From Lacibacter sp. H407 (lineage in GTDB: Bacteria; Bacteroidota; Bacteroidia; Chitinophagales; Chitinophagaceae): a stretch of 64,000 nt of DNA. How positions within the stretch are numbered: the first letter of the stretch is position 1; every line of letters starts with the position of its first letter. The stretch covers positions 4,154,001 to 4,218,000 of the forward strand of contig NZ_JBBKTU010000001.1 in NCBI RefSeq assembly GCF_037892605.1, given 5' to 3'. This document shows positions 39,766 to 48,457 of this stretch, piece by piece. The translations under genes were made by a program, and so were the position numbers. The notes below the pieces were generated by a model. That model was not told the origin of the DNA and ran no database searches. It saw nothing but the letters and a program-made list of their open reading frames with translations.

Positions 39766-42597
39766 TCACTGTGCAGAGAAGTTAAAGTATAAATTGATAT
39801 GCAAAGCCCTCGACGGATCTTTTTCGTAATCGTAAAAAATATTCTTGCTGCCCATCGGGCCTGTTGTTTCGTTGCGTTGTGTTTTACTGCCGATGCTGCT
39901 GATGCCATTCATAAACGAAATGTCACCAGTTGGAAACAATGGTTCATAATTATGCCACTGATCGGTTTTCCATGCAGGTGTAAACAGTCGCAGGAACAGT
40001 CCTTCGTTTTCGGTTACAACTGTAAAGCGATTTGTTTTGTTGAAGAAATAACCACCATAGAAATTGGAATGATAACCTTTGAACTCCGGATAGATCCAAG
40101 GCGATTCTCCAGTTTCGGTATTATTATAGGTTTTACTCCACACACCAAATTGATTTCCTTTCAGACGGTTCTTCCAGACACGATATGGACCATCGCCCAT
40201 ATAAGTGACTGACTGAATTTCTTTTTCAGGGAATGAAAAATTGATACCAGCGAAATTGGTGAAATAGGCAGCAGGAAAATAACTCACCTGCATCTGCACC
40301 CACCCTGACGGATAGATCGTCCACTTGAGTGTGTTGTAACTTTCCTTCTGATTGAAAGTTGATTCCAACACAAGATTGTTTCCATCTTTATATTGTTTAA
40401 ATGATTTGAAATTATTCACGCCTTCCTGCAATACCGGGCCATTGTTAAATGGCAAGGCTCCTTTTGCATTCTTCACCGAAACAAGCAAGCCATTATTTTT
40501 ATTCAGCACAACCGTTACATCTTTTACCGAAACAGTCAGCAACGAATCTGCGTCTGAAGTATTGATGATATTGTTGCCTTCTTTTACGATCATTCTTGCT
40601 CCTGTTGTTGCAGGGCTGCTGATCGGGAAACTCCAGGTTAACAATTCTTTTTGGTAACGGTCTTTGACTGTTACATACAGCACATCATAATTTTTCCAAT
40701 CGGTTGGCAAGGGAATTTGTACAAAGCCTTTTGCGCCGGGTGGAATATCGGGTGCTGTTGCTTTGCCTTCTGTTTCTTTTGAAGTGGTGATATCAAAGCG
40801 TTTCAGCTTCCAGCTGACACTGCATTCGTTTGTATTGGTGAAGTGATAACGATTCTCAATGTTGAGCTTTCCATCAAAACTTTCAGCAATTTCTCTGCGT
40901 TCAAAAAACACCGGGCTCCACACTTCTTTAATGGTATAAAAGCTTGCTTCTTTTTCGTGATGCGGACCAACAATACCATCTGCTGCACGATGCTTATCAG
41001 TATCCAAAGAATCGTTCTTGTCTTTTCGTACAACTGCATTGTCTGCAAAGTCCCAAAGAAAACCACCCGCACTTAACGGGTTGTGCCACATCTTTTCCCA
41101 ATAGTCTTCAATGCCTGCGCCATGACCACCATCAAACTGTCCGTGTAAAAATTCTGTTGGCATCACGATCTCTTTCCCGTTCTCATAATTACCAATGCCG
41201 TAGTTATATTCACGGTAATGCTGCGTATCAAAGCCGCCAAACAATTGCCAGGGATGCACTACAGGACGATGTTGAAAATCAAACTCCGTAAAGTATTTAT
41301 CGAGTGCAAGATTGTGACCGCCTTCATTTCCATTTGCCCAGAAGATGATGGAAGGATGATTGACGTCATGATCGATCATCTCTTTTAGCAACTTTTTCCC
41401 TGTCGGTTCATCATAATTGCCATGCCATCCTGCGAGTTCATCCATTACAAACAAACCAAGGGAATCACACACATCTAAGAAATGATCATCTGGCGGATAA
41501 TGACTCATCCGCACTGCATTCATGTTCATTTCTTTCATAAGCAATACATCTTCAATACTGATCTGCTTGCTAGTGGTTCTTCCAGTTTCTGGACGAAAAG
41601 CATGACGGTTCACACCTTTCATTTTTACTTTCACACCATTGACATAAATACCATCTCGTTGTTTTACTTCTACTGTGCGGAAACCGAATTTTTGAGAGAC
41701 TGTATGAAGTGGTTTTTCATCTTGATAGAGAGTAAATACTGCCGTATATAAATTTGGAAATTCAGGACTCCATTGCAAGATATCCTTACAAAAAATTTCA
41801 ACACCATATATGTCAGTATAATCACCTATAGCCAAATTTTGTTTTACTATAGTTTTAGCGTTCTTGTCAAGCAATTCAACTGTAAAAGAATTTGCTCTTC
41901 CATATGTTTTAGTCTTTAGATTAGCATAAAATCTCCCATCAGCTTTTGCATCAATTAAAACTTGACTGATATGGAAAATCGGCATTACTTCCAACCATAC
42001 CGGCCGAAAGATGCCGCCAAATATCCAGAAGTCTGCTTTTCGTTCTGCTTCATTCACCGATTGATTGGATGAATGTTTGGCAACTGTTACCTCAAGCAGA
42101 TTTTCTTTTCCGTAATTGAGCAATTTACTGATATCATATTTGAATGCATAGAAAGCACCTTGATGCACCTCACCGACAGACTTACCATTTACTTTTACCT
42201 CTGCATCGGTCATCACTCCTTCAAATACAATGTTGATGACTTTACCTTTCCAGTTGGCAGGCACATTGAACCGATGTTTGTACAAACCTTTTTCCTTTCC
42301 ACGTACACTGTCTTTTGCGAAACCATAATCGTATTTGCCAAAGCCCTGCAATTCCCAGCAACTGGGCACAGCAATCTTTGTCCACTTGTTGGCATTCATT
42401 CCACCGGTGCAAAAGAAATCCCATTGCACGGTTTGATCGCTCCCTGTTCCGGAGAGGTAGACTTTTTCTGTTGTTTGAGCAGAAGAAAACAAAGGGAAGA
42501 AGAGAACCACGGAGATACAAAGAGCACAGAGATGCGCAAAGAATTTACTTTGTGCTGCTTTCTGTCTTTCTGTCTTTGTGGCAAATAAACCAATCAT
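39766..42597 (-). CDS. Secreted GH2 glycosidase, second copy
   Basis: 943 residues. The start is the ATG at 42597, which forms an ATGA overlap with the upstream gene's stop; a longer frame to 42657 is rejected. Domains are a jelly roll (WTKIAVPSCWELQGFGKYDYG, VINIVFEGVMTDAEVKVNGK), an immunoglobulin-like domain and a TIM barrel. The acid/base Glu is in IIFWANGNEGGHN and the nucleophile Glu in MPTEFLHGQFDGG. Long C-terminal beta domains include TYMGDGPYRVWKNRLKG. The VxxNGNEGGH form differs from classical LacZ and suggests a different beta-glycoside (galactoside, glucuronide or arabinoside). The signal-peptide core FFAHLCALCISVVLFF is encoded by a family 1 repeat. It is closely coupled to the GH78 fusion downstream. 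Confidence 0.88.
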   Translation of the reverse strand: MIGLFATKTERQKAAQSKFFAHLCALCISVVLFFPLFSSAQTTEKVYLSGTGSDQTVQWDFFCTGGMNANKWTKIAVPSCWELQGFGKYDYGFAKDSVRGKEKGLYKHRFNVPANWKGKVINIVFEGVMTDAEVKVNGKSVGEVHQGAFYAFKYDISKLLNYGKENLLEVTVAKHSSNQSVNEAERKADFWIFGGIFRPVWLEVMPIFHISQVLIDAKADGRFYANLKTKTYGRANSFTVELLDKNAKTIVKQNLAIGDYTDIYGVEIFCKDILQWSPEFPNLYTAVFTLYQDEKPLHTVSQKFGFRTVEVKQRDGIYVNGVKVKMKGVNRHAFRPETGRTTSKQISIEDVLLMKEMNMNAVRMSHYPPDDHFLDVCDSLGLFVMDELAGWHGNYDEPTGKKLLKEMIDHDVNHPSIIFWANGNEGGHNLALDKYFTEFDFQHRPVVHPWQLFGGFDTQHYREYNYGIGNYENGKEIVMPTEFLHGQFDGGHGAGIEDYWEKMWHNPLSAGGFLWDFADNAVVRKDKNDSLDTDKHRAADGIVGPHHEKEASFYTIKEVWSPVFFERREIAESFDGKLNIENRYHFTNTNECSVSWKLKRFDITTSKETEGKATAPDIPPGAKGFVQIPLPTDWKNYDVLYVTVKDRYQKELLTWSFPISSPATTGARMIVKEGNNIINTSDADSLLTVSVKDVTVVLNKNNGLLVSVKNAKGALPFNNGPVLQEGVNNFKSFKQYKDGNNLVLESTFNQKESYNTLKWTIYPSGWVQMQVSYFPAAYFTNFAGINFSFPEKEIQSVTYMGDGPYRVWKNRLKGNQFGVWSKTYNNTETGESPWIYPEFKGYHSNFYGGYFFNKTNRFTVVTENEGLFLRLFTPAWKTDQWHNYEPLFPTGDISFMNGISSIGSKTQRNETTGPMGSKNIFYDYEKDPSRALHINLYFNFSAQ
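42504..42581. repeat. Palindromic dispersed repeat, family 1 (copy f)
   Basis: GAACCACGGAGATACAAAG pairs with CTTTCTGTCTTTGTGGC. It encodes residues about 6-31 of the second GH2, TKTERQKAAQSKFFAHLCA. Confidence 0.85.
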
Positions 42598-44189
42598 AGT
42601 TTTCCTGTAATTTTTTCCAGCTTCAGCGATGAAGCCACTTTCTTTCCATTCACCCACACAGTTAATCCTTTTCCTTTTTTGTATTTCAATCCGTCTTTAT
42701 CCCAAATAATCGTAACGATCTTGCCGTGGTACAACACATTGTCAAGACAGAACCAATTCCATTTATTAACGGGCAGCAAAGGATTTACTTCAATAGTATT
42801 ATCAGCTCTTGGGCGCAGACCAACAAGTCCGCTAATGATGAGATCATTAAACGTTGAATGATTATAATAACGGCTGCGTTCTTCATCACCCTTCAACCAG
42901 TAACCGGTTTTCTCATCAAGATATTCACCAATGTATGGGCGGCCACGATAGTATTGCGATTCAACATAAGTATTCAACAAACTGAAGTAATTACTATCGG
43001 CTACATAATCCTGTTTGTAATTATTCAGCAGGTTCGCCATGCCTGTTAATGTTTGTGCTGTTGCGAATGGCCATACCGCACCATCCCACTCACATTTACA
43101 ACAACCATGTGTACGGAACTCCGGATGACTGCGATCGGCAGTTGTAATACCGAATGGTGCACAGAATGTTCTTGTGTCCATCAAACTTCTCCATGCAACG
43201 TTGTACGTATTATCGGGCATATTGAAATACCAGGGAATAAAACCAATCTCTTCTTTTACATTCGCTGCTGTATCGCCTTTCTCTTTTAACACTTCAAAGA
43301 AAGCATGTTTGCTGTTCCAAAGTTTGGTTTGGGTAAGTTGCTTTACCGAATCGGCTTTACGGTTATACAAAGCTGTAACGTCTGCATCGCCTTTCATCGC
43401 TGCCATTGCTGCAATGGCTTTGGCATTGCCAAACATATAGCCGTTGATGGAAGGCCGTGAATTTTTTTCTGTTCTGCCGCCGCTGATAGTTTCTTCCATT
43501 GCATCACGCACATCATACTGCCAGAATAAACCATCTGCTCTTTTCCGTTCGGTTTCCCAAGCTGCATAATTGATTTGCAGATCAGGCAACAGATCAAGTA
43601 TAAACTTCATATCGCCGTTTACGAGATATCGATTGTAAATCGCATCTTCATTCCATCCGCTATAAAAACGTAGTTTCTTTAAGGGCTTACCCTCGTTGCC
43701 ACGGTACCACACATGCAGGTTGTTATCCATGTAGGTTTTATCGTGCAGCCAGCGACTTTCGTAAATATGATGACCAAGTCCACTGGAGATGAGATTGTAT
43801 TTATCAGCATAACTGCGTTGGATCAGGAACTCCGTAAACACAAATCCTTTTTCTGTTTTCTTGATGTGCTTACGTAAGGTCCACCAACGGTAATAAAAGA
43901 TCTCTTCAAAATTCTGTTGCGGACATTCAAACAAAGGAATATTCTTCTTCATCCATTCCCAGCTTTTTGCATTGGGGATGGCCTGCTCAATATTCGGTTC
44001 CTCCATTTTGTTGAAATAATCAACGTAGTGTTTGAACTGATCCTGTTTGAGGACAAGTGGCTTCAGTTGTGCGGATGAATTGAACCACAGAGACACAGAG
44101 ACACAGAGAAATACAAAGAATTTTCTTTTCACATCAATGTTTCTGCTTGTATTTAAGTTATTTGGCGACATGCATTTCATCTTCTTCAT
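42594..44189 (-). CDS. Secreted (alpha/alpha)6-barrel glycosidase (MGH1-like, family unsettled)
   Basis: 531 residues. The motif FECPQQNFEEIFYYRWWTLR and KGFVFTEFLIQRSYADKYN are typical of a group of Bacteroidota proteins with an MGH1-like (alpha/alpha)6 barrel. Further barrel marks are LGHHIYESRWLHD, GLFWQYDVRDAMEETISGG, CKCEWDGAVWPFATAQTLTG and YNHSTFNDLIISGLVGLRP. The C-terminus is a small beta domain (LDNVLYHGKIVTIIWDK). Such folds occur in GH63, GH65, GH78 and GH142-type enzymes; I cannot place it. Start options are ATG 44189 (or Met 4 or 7) or a GTG that would give VKRKFFVFLCVSVSLWFNSSAQ as a compact signal peptide. That peptide is encoded by a family 1 repeat. It overlaps the downstream GH2 by 4 bp. 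Confidence 0.75.
   Translation of the reverse strand: MKKMKCMSPNNLNTSRNIDVKRKFFVFLCVSVSLWFNSSAQLKPLVLKQDQFKHYVDYFNKMEEPNIEQAIPNAKSWEWMKKNIPLFECPQQNFEEIFYYRWWTLRKHIKKTEKGFVFTEFLIQRSYADKYNLISSGLGHHIYESRWLHDKTYMDNNLHVWYRGNEGKPLKKLRFYSGWNEDAIYNRYLVNGDMKFILDLLPDLQINYAAWETERKRADGLFWQYDVRDAMEETISGGRTEKNSRPSINGYMFGNAKAIAAMAAMKGDADVTALYNRKADSVKQLTQTKLWNSKHAFFEVLKEKGDTAANVKEEIGFIPWYFNMPDNTYNVAWRSLMDTRTFCAPFGITTADRSHPEFRTHGCCKCEWDGAVWPFATAQTLTGMANLLNNYKQDYVADSNYFSLLNTYVESQYYRGRPYIGEYLDEKTGYWLKGDEERSRYYNHSTFNDLIISGLVGLRPRADNTIEVNPLLPVNKWNWFCLDNVLYHGKIVTIIWDKDGLKYKKGKGLTVWVNGKKVASSLKLEKITGKL
44082..44130. repeat. Dispersed repeat, family 1 (half copy g)
   Basis: GAACCACAGAGACACAGAGA starts an arm with three ACACAGAG units; no full right arm is seen. 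It encodes FFVFLCVSVSLWFNSSAQ in the minus-strand gene. Confidence 0.8.
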
Positions 44190-44218
44190 CCTTAAATCCT
44201 GTAAATCCCGGTTCAGAC
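44190..44218. repeat. Dispersed repeat, family 4 (half copy)
   Basis: AAATCCTGTAAATCCCGG followed by TTCAGAC. It separates the propeller gene from the barrel gene and abuts the propeller's stop codon. Confidence 0.6.
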
Positions 44219-46029
44219 TATTTTGTTTTTACGCTATGAATAAAATAAACTGCTTCCTTCGCTTTTGCATCAGCTCCCGGCAAATCATAATCCTGGTCGG
44301 TTGGTGTATCTGCATTGGGGAAGCGACGCACAGCTCCTGTACGGAACGATAACCGATCAACAGACTCAACCGGCTGGAAAAAAAGATTCAGATTAGGTTT
44401 ACCGTTGTTAATCGTTACTGTATAGAAACGGGTTGTCGTATTCAGTTCGATTTTGATATTGAGCTGTTCGCCTGCATTGTATTTACCCAGACTCTTGTTT
44501 CGATAACCTTGTTTGGTTAAAATACTTCCGGTAGAATCGAGCATTAAACGAAGTGTAGCTGTTCCTTTTTTATCGAGCAATTCAATTTCAAGATTACCGG
44601 TGTTTGTTTGTTGTGCACTTACAGTAAACTCAACTGTTAGATTTTTTGATTCAGGAAAAATACGTTCTGCTTTTGCATAGTCAAACGGATCGCTATCGTG
44701 CAAGGCAACAACTTTTTGATTATTGATAGTCTCCACATTCACCCTGCACCAAAGCGGACTATAAATATTCCATTCATTCAGTTCTTTTCCTGCAGACATA
44801 TTGTTGAATACATCATTCACATGTGATGATACTTTATTTTTTACAGGAACAGGAACACGACTCACCCACATATCTTCTTTGTTCATGCTGTAGGTCACCC
44901 ACATGTTATTATCAGCAGGTTTGCCATCCATTTCCTGTATGCCACGTACATACTGCGGCCCATAACTTTTATAAGCACCCCCATAGCGCATGGAAGTGAT
45001 CTCACCATTCACCAACAGAAGATTTTTATACTTCAATCCATCATCACTTACACTAACGGCCAAAGGCCAGCGAAATTCAGAAGGGTTGTACACTGTTGCA
45101 TATTTCCCATCGCTGGTTTTCTGTCCCCATATCTTCGCATTGGAATTGACAAAACCCGGCGCCCTTGTTGGGTTGTATTGCCAGGTCTTCCCTTCGTCTT
45201 TTGAAATGCTTGTTAATGCAGACTTCCAAAGTCCCACTATATTGCCATTTGGTAAATGATAATAGTTGAATGCTTTAAAATCTTTTTGCAAAGGAATCAA
45301 CGGATCGTTGCGATCGCCTTCTTCTACGGTTTGCATCATCAACAATGGAGTATTTAGAATTTCATCACAAACTGCAACAAAACCTTTGTCTTTTGATGAT
45401 TTATAAAATGGATACGATGTATTCTTTTCACTGAAGGAATGATTATATCTCAAAAAGTGAATGGGGCCGAATGAACCATCAGCTTTTATTTCCCTGATTA
45501 CACGACCAATACCATTCCCATCATTTGGATCATCTTTTTGTCCCAATGCAATTCCATAAAACGCCAATGCAAATAATCGTTTTGATTTTGATGTATAAAA
45601 ACCAAATCGCTGATGCATAACTGCATAGCTATTCTTTGCTGTATCTGTCTTGCCTTCTTTTACAAAACCATCCGGTATTTTATATGGTGGGAAAATAACA
45701 ACAGGATAAGTCCAGTTGTAGCCATCTTTTGAACTTTGCAATAGTGTTTGTCCTGGTGGAATATGTTCACCAACAGGATCGCTTAAATATTCCAAATAGA
45801 AAGTGTTGTTCCAATATGCCAGCATAGGCGCATGGTTGTATGTCCATGATGCAGCACCTGTGTCTGAACGATTGGCACGCATGGTTTGAATATTATGCAC
45901 ACCAACTGCAGGTGATAATTGTCCGTGATGATAATCAACGTTTGATAAGGTTGTACCAGTGTAGCGAACTGTATCTTGCGCCGTTACATTCGCACAGATC
46001 AATAATAATATTGAAGTAATTCTTTTCAT
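44218..46029 (-). CDS. Secreted Asp-box beta-propeller enzyme of unknown activity
   Basis: 603 residues with signal peptide ITSILLLICANVTAQ. The first 420 residues look like a sialidase-type propeller: HNIQTMRANRSDTGAASWTY, NHAPMLAYWNNTFYLEYLS, QSSKDGYNWT and SISKDEGKTWQ (Asp boxes), KYATVYNPSEFRWPLAVSVS. The C-terminal 170 residues are a laminin-G/concanavalin-like beta-sandwich (LTVEFTVSAQQTNTGNLEIE, YTVTINNGKPNLNLFFQPVE). Propellers of this sort act as rhamnosidases or rhamnose-uronate lyases in families such as GH145 and PL42, but I cannot assign one. It lies between a GH43 lipoprotein and the (alpha/alpha)6 enzyme, in the same direction, so a side-chain activity on pectin is likely. Confidence 0.72.
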   Translation of the reverse strand: MKRITSILLLICANVTAQDTVRYTGTTLSNVDYHHGQLSPAVGVHNIQTMRANRSDTGAASWTYNHAPMLAYWNNTFYLEYLSDPVGEHIPPGQTLLQSSKDGYNWTYPVVIFPPYKIPDGFVKEGKTDTAKNSYAVMHQRFGFYTSKSKRLFALAFYGIALGQKDDPNDGNGIGRVIREIKADGSFGPIHFLRYNHSFSEKNTSYPFYKSSKDKGFVAVCDEILNTPLLMMQTVEEGDRNDPLIPLQKDFKAFNYYHLPNGNIVGLWKSALTSISKDEGKTWQYNPTRAPGFVNSNAKIWGQKTSDGKYATVYNPSEFRWPLAVSVSDDGLKYKNLLLVNGEITSMRYGGAYKSYGPQYVRGIQEMDGKPADNNMWVTYSMNKEDMWVSRVPVPVKNKVSSHVNDVFNNMSAGKELNEWNIYSPLWCRVNVETINNQKVVALHDSDPFDYAKAERIFPESKNLTVEFTVSAQQTNTGNLEIELLDKKGTATLRLMLDSTGSILTKQGYRNKSLGKYNAGEQLNIKIELNTTTRFYTVTINNGKPNLNLFFQPVESVDRLSFRTGAVRRFPNADTPTDQDYDLPGADAKAKEAVYFIHSVKTK

Positions 46030-46043
46030 TTTTATAAATATTC

Positions 46044-46059
46044 AACCGCTGTCAGGTTT
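46044..46059. repeat. Short AACCGC/GGTT repeat (family 5)
   Basis: AACCGCTGTCAGGTTT, related to 28100-28135. It supplies the LKT-stop end of the GH43 gene. Confidence 0.5.
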
Positions 46060-47020
46060 TCAATAATCTCTTAATCACTTTTTTCTTCACCGGAACAATC
46101 GTTCCATGTTTATGCCCCTCCGGCACTTTTACTTTTGTTGTCACATTTTCAAACTTTACAAAGTCTTTTGTTGCAACCGCTTCATATATTTTCTTCCGAT
46201 ACGAATCAAAATAGATCAGCCATTCATCTTTCAGCTTCACCACCGAAGGACCTTCGGTGAAATTATCCGAGAAGGGTTTTGAAATATTCGTCCAAGGACC
46301 AAGTGGCGATGTGCCAAATGCCACTTTAATATTCCGTTCAGGTCTTGTATTATCTTTCAATACCAACACATAATCATCTTTCTTCCGTTTTACAATTACC
46401 GCATCAATAACGCTGAATTTCGGATCGATAAATAATTTTGTATCACTGAATGTTTTAAAATCAGGCGTTGTAGTAACATACATGCGATGATTGTTACTGT
46501 CTTCTTCAATCCCTCTCTCAAACCTGCCTGGGATACAACTTGCCCAGATAATGATGTATTGCTTTGCTTCGTCATCGTAAAACAATTCAGGCGCCCACAC
46601 ATTCACGGTTGTTGGTTCATTCTTCATTACCGGAATAAATTGCTGTTCACTCCAGTTGAATAAATCTCTTGATGAAGCATATCCAAAACCAAGATCACCA
46701 CGCCAACTGCTTGTCCATACCAAATGAAAAGTACCATCGGGCCCTTGCACCATGCTTGGGTCACGCATCACTTTCTGATTACCCACTTTCGGTTGTAAAA
46801 GAACTGTATCAAGATCCGTCCAGTTTTTTCCATCATAACTGTACAACATCCGCAAACCTGCGTCGGCAGGTTCATGAAAGGATGTGAACAGGTATGCTTT
46901 TCTTGAACAGGAAGAAAGGAATAACAATAAAACAAAGCCCCATACTCCTACTCTTTCCCCGGAGGGAAAAGAGCGGCACACTCTTGCAAACACCAACTTA
47001 AAGTTCTTCCACATCATCAT
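46052..47020 (-). CDS. GH43 glycosidase, predicted lipoprotein
   Basis: 322 residues. The lipobox LSSCSRKAY indicates a lipoprotein, likely at the outer membrane or cell surface. The five-bladed GH43 propeller shows the expected acidic triad: Asp in VMRDPSMVQGPDG, Asp in FSVIDAVIVKRK and Glu in FTEGPSVVKLKDEW; WAPELFYDDEAKQYIIIWAS is also typical. GH43 enzymes remove arabinofuranose, xylose or galactose. The leader before the lipobox (FPSGERVGVWGF) is encoded by another dispersed repeat (46930-46985), and the last codons by a family 5 repeat, so both ends carry repeat sequence. Start may be 47020 or the third Met at 47014. It lies 27 bp after GH140. Confidence 0.88.
   Translation of the reverse strand: MMMWKNFKLVFARVCRSFPSGERVGVWGFVLLLFLSSCSRKAYLFTSFHEPADAGLRMLYSYDGKNWTDLDTVLLQPKVGNQKVMRDPSMVQGPDGTFHLVWTSSWRGDLGFGYASSRDLFNWSEQQFIPVMKNEPTTVNVWAPELFYDDEAKQYIIIWASCIPGRFERGIEEDSNNHRMYVTTTPDFKTFSDTKLFIDPKFSVIDAVIVKRKKDDYVLVLKDNTRPERNIKVAFGTSPLGPWTNISKPFSDNFTEGPSVVKLKDEWLIYFDSYRKKIYEAVATKDFVKFENVTTKVKVPEGHKHGTIVPVKKKVIKRLLKT
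46930..46985. repeat. Dispersed repeat, family 3 (CCCATACTCC / CCGGAGGG type)
   Basis: GCCCCATACTCCTACTC then TTTCCCCGGAGGGAAAAGAG. It contains an internal hairpin (TTTCCC/GGGAAA) and codes for part of the GH43 leader. A related stretch is at 47060-47092. Confidence 0.65.
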
Positions 47021-47047
47021 CTTATTATCTATCGACTTGTTTATGGC

Positions 47048-48454
47048 TTAGGGTTTTAAAGTCCCTCCTTTGGAGTGGTTTGGGGAGGCCTCAAGAATTA
47101 ATACCCAATCGTTTCCGTCTTTCTGTTCACCGGGAGGATCAAAAGTGGTTGTACCTTTTTTATATCCCACAACCGGTTGTTGTTTACCGTTAGCCGGATT
47201 GAACCAGTTTGCTTTTGATGCAGCAAACTTCAGCTTCGTTGCATCAATCGTAAATGAGCTTCCGTTGTACACATAAAACATTGCATAGTTTGTCCCCCTT
47301 GTTGCAGCAACACGATTGTAACGTTCGCCACAGTCAACCACTAATTCCTGCGCAGGCACACGATCGAAATACGATTTACTCAACATAAGTTTTTTCAAAT
47401 GAACCATTTGTGTTGCACCCGGAGATAACAACGCCTGCTTCCAGTTCATGGTGACACCATAGTTGGCTGTCCAATCGCCCATTTTATTAAACTGCATAGT
47501 TGCATTTTCACCATAGGTAAAACCTGCACCACCTGCAAACACACTCCAGTATGCATAGCGGCGAATATCTGCATCCGTCCAGCGGGGCTGTAAACTGTCG
47601 TGCAAACCATGTGGAATATTCTCGTATGAAGGTTCTCCATCCAATGTTGGCTTCACCGGTTTTAAGTTGTAATCAACAGCAATGAACTTCCAGTTGTCTT
47701 CGCCGTAATGATTTGTTTCGTTGCTGCTGGTATCCTGCGCATAATCTTTGTGCCCGCTTTGGAACATATTAAAATCAAGCCATGATTCGTTATGAAACCA
47801 ATCGCTTGAAGATGTTCTGCCACGTGGATGATACGTCACTAAATGTTTCGGATCGTATTTCTTTAATGTGGGACCAATCACTTTCCACACATCCATTCCT
47901 TCTGTTCCCTTAACATCACCACCATTAAGCCAGATAATGTTTGTTTTGTTTTTATAACGATTTGCTAAAAACTTTGCATACGCTTCACCCTGCTGTGCAT
48001 TTACTTTTCCTCCTTTTACATTGCTGCCCCAAACAGGAACCATCGCCATATAAATACCACGTTTCGCAGCTTCGTTCACAATAAAATCCACATGATCCCA
48101 ATAATCGTAAGCAGTAGTATCGGCAAAATTATTTCCGGGAGTAACATTCGGCTTCGCTGCATCTTCATTGATCAACGCATAATCACCATAAACATTCTTT
48201 GTATTGTTCATGTCATGCAACACCATTACCTGCACTACATTAAAGCCTTGCTGCTTTCTTGTTTCGAGATATTTAATCGCATCTTCACGGCTGCACTTTA
48301 CAAATAACAACCAACCGGTATCACCTATCCAGAAAAATGGTTTTCCATCTGCTGTTTGAAAAAACCGTTTGTTGGCAGATACTTTCAACTGTTGTACCTG
48401 CGCATTTGCAAACAATGAAAGCAATACAAACACTATCGTTAATCTATTCTTCAT
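47048..48454 (-). CDS. Secreted GH140-type apiosidase (DUF4038)
   Basis: 468 residues with signal peptide TIVFVLLSLFANAQ. The DUF4038 barrel is clear: FFQTADGKPFFWIGDTGWLL, ETRKQQGFNVVQVMVLHDMN, DYWDHVDFIVNEAAKRGIYM, KTNIIWLNGGDVKG (candidate acid/base Asp180) and PTLDGEPSYENIPHG (candidate nucleophile Glu274). A C-terminal DUF5060/PF12904-like beta domain follows (VVDCGERYNRVAATRGTNYA, WFNPANGKQQPV). GH140 enzymes cut the D-apiose linkage to homogalacturonan in rhamnogalacturonan II. Some DUF4038 proteins may act on other sugars, so the activity is likely rather than sure. The last 13 residues (ASPNHSKGGTLKP) come from a dispersed repeat. It pairs logically with the RuBisCO-like/kinase module at 17.6-21 kb. 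It starts 3 bp after the DUF6298 gene. Confidence 0.86.
   Translation of the reverse strand: MKNRLTIVFVLLSLFANAQVQQLKVSANKRFFQTADGKPFFWIGDTGWLLFVKCSREDAIKYLETRKQQGFNVVQVMVLHDMNNTKNVYGDYALINEDAAKPNVTPGNNFADTTAYDYWDHVDFIVNEAAKRGIYMAMVPVWGSNVKGGKVNAQQGEAYAKFLANRYKNKTNIIWLNGGDVKGTEGMDVWKVIGPTLKKYDPKHLVTYHPRGRTSSSDWFHNESWLDFNMFQSGHKDYAQDTSSNETNHYGEDNWKFIAVDYNLKPVKPTLDGEPSYENIPHGLHDSLQPRWTDADIRRYAYWSVFAGGAGFTYGENATMQFNKMGDWTANYGVTMNWKQALLSPGATQMVHLKKLMLSKSYFDRVPAQELVVDCGERYNRVAATRGTNYAMFYVYNGSSFTIDATKLKFAASKANWFNPANGKQQPVVGYKKGTTTFDPPGEQKDGNDWVLILEASPNHSKGGTLKP
47060..47092. repeat. Dispersed repeat, family 3-like (CCTCCTTTGGAG type)
   Basis: CCCTCCTTTGGAGTGG then TTTGGGGAGGCC: an arm pair that encodes the C-terminal tail of the GH140 protein. 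Confidence 0.6.
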
Positions 48455-48457
48455 CTA

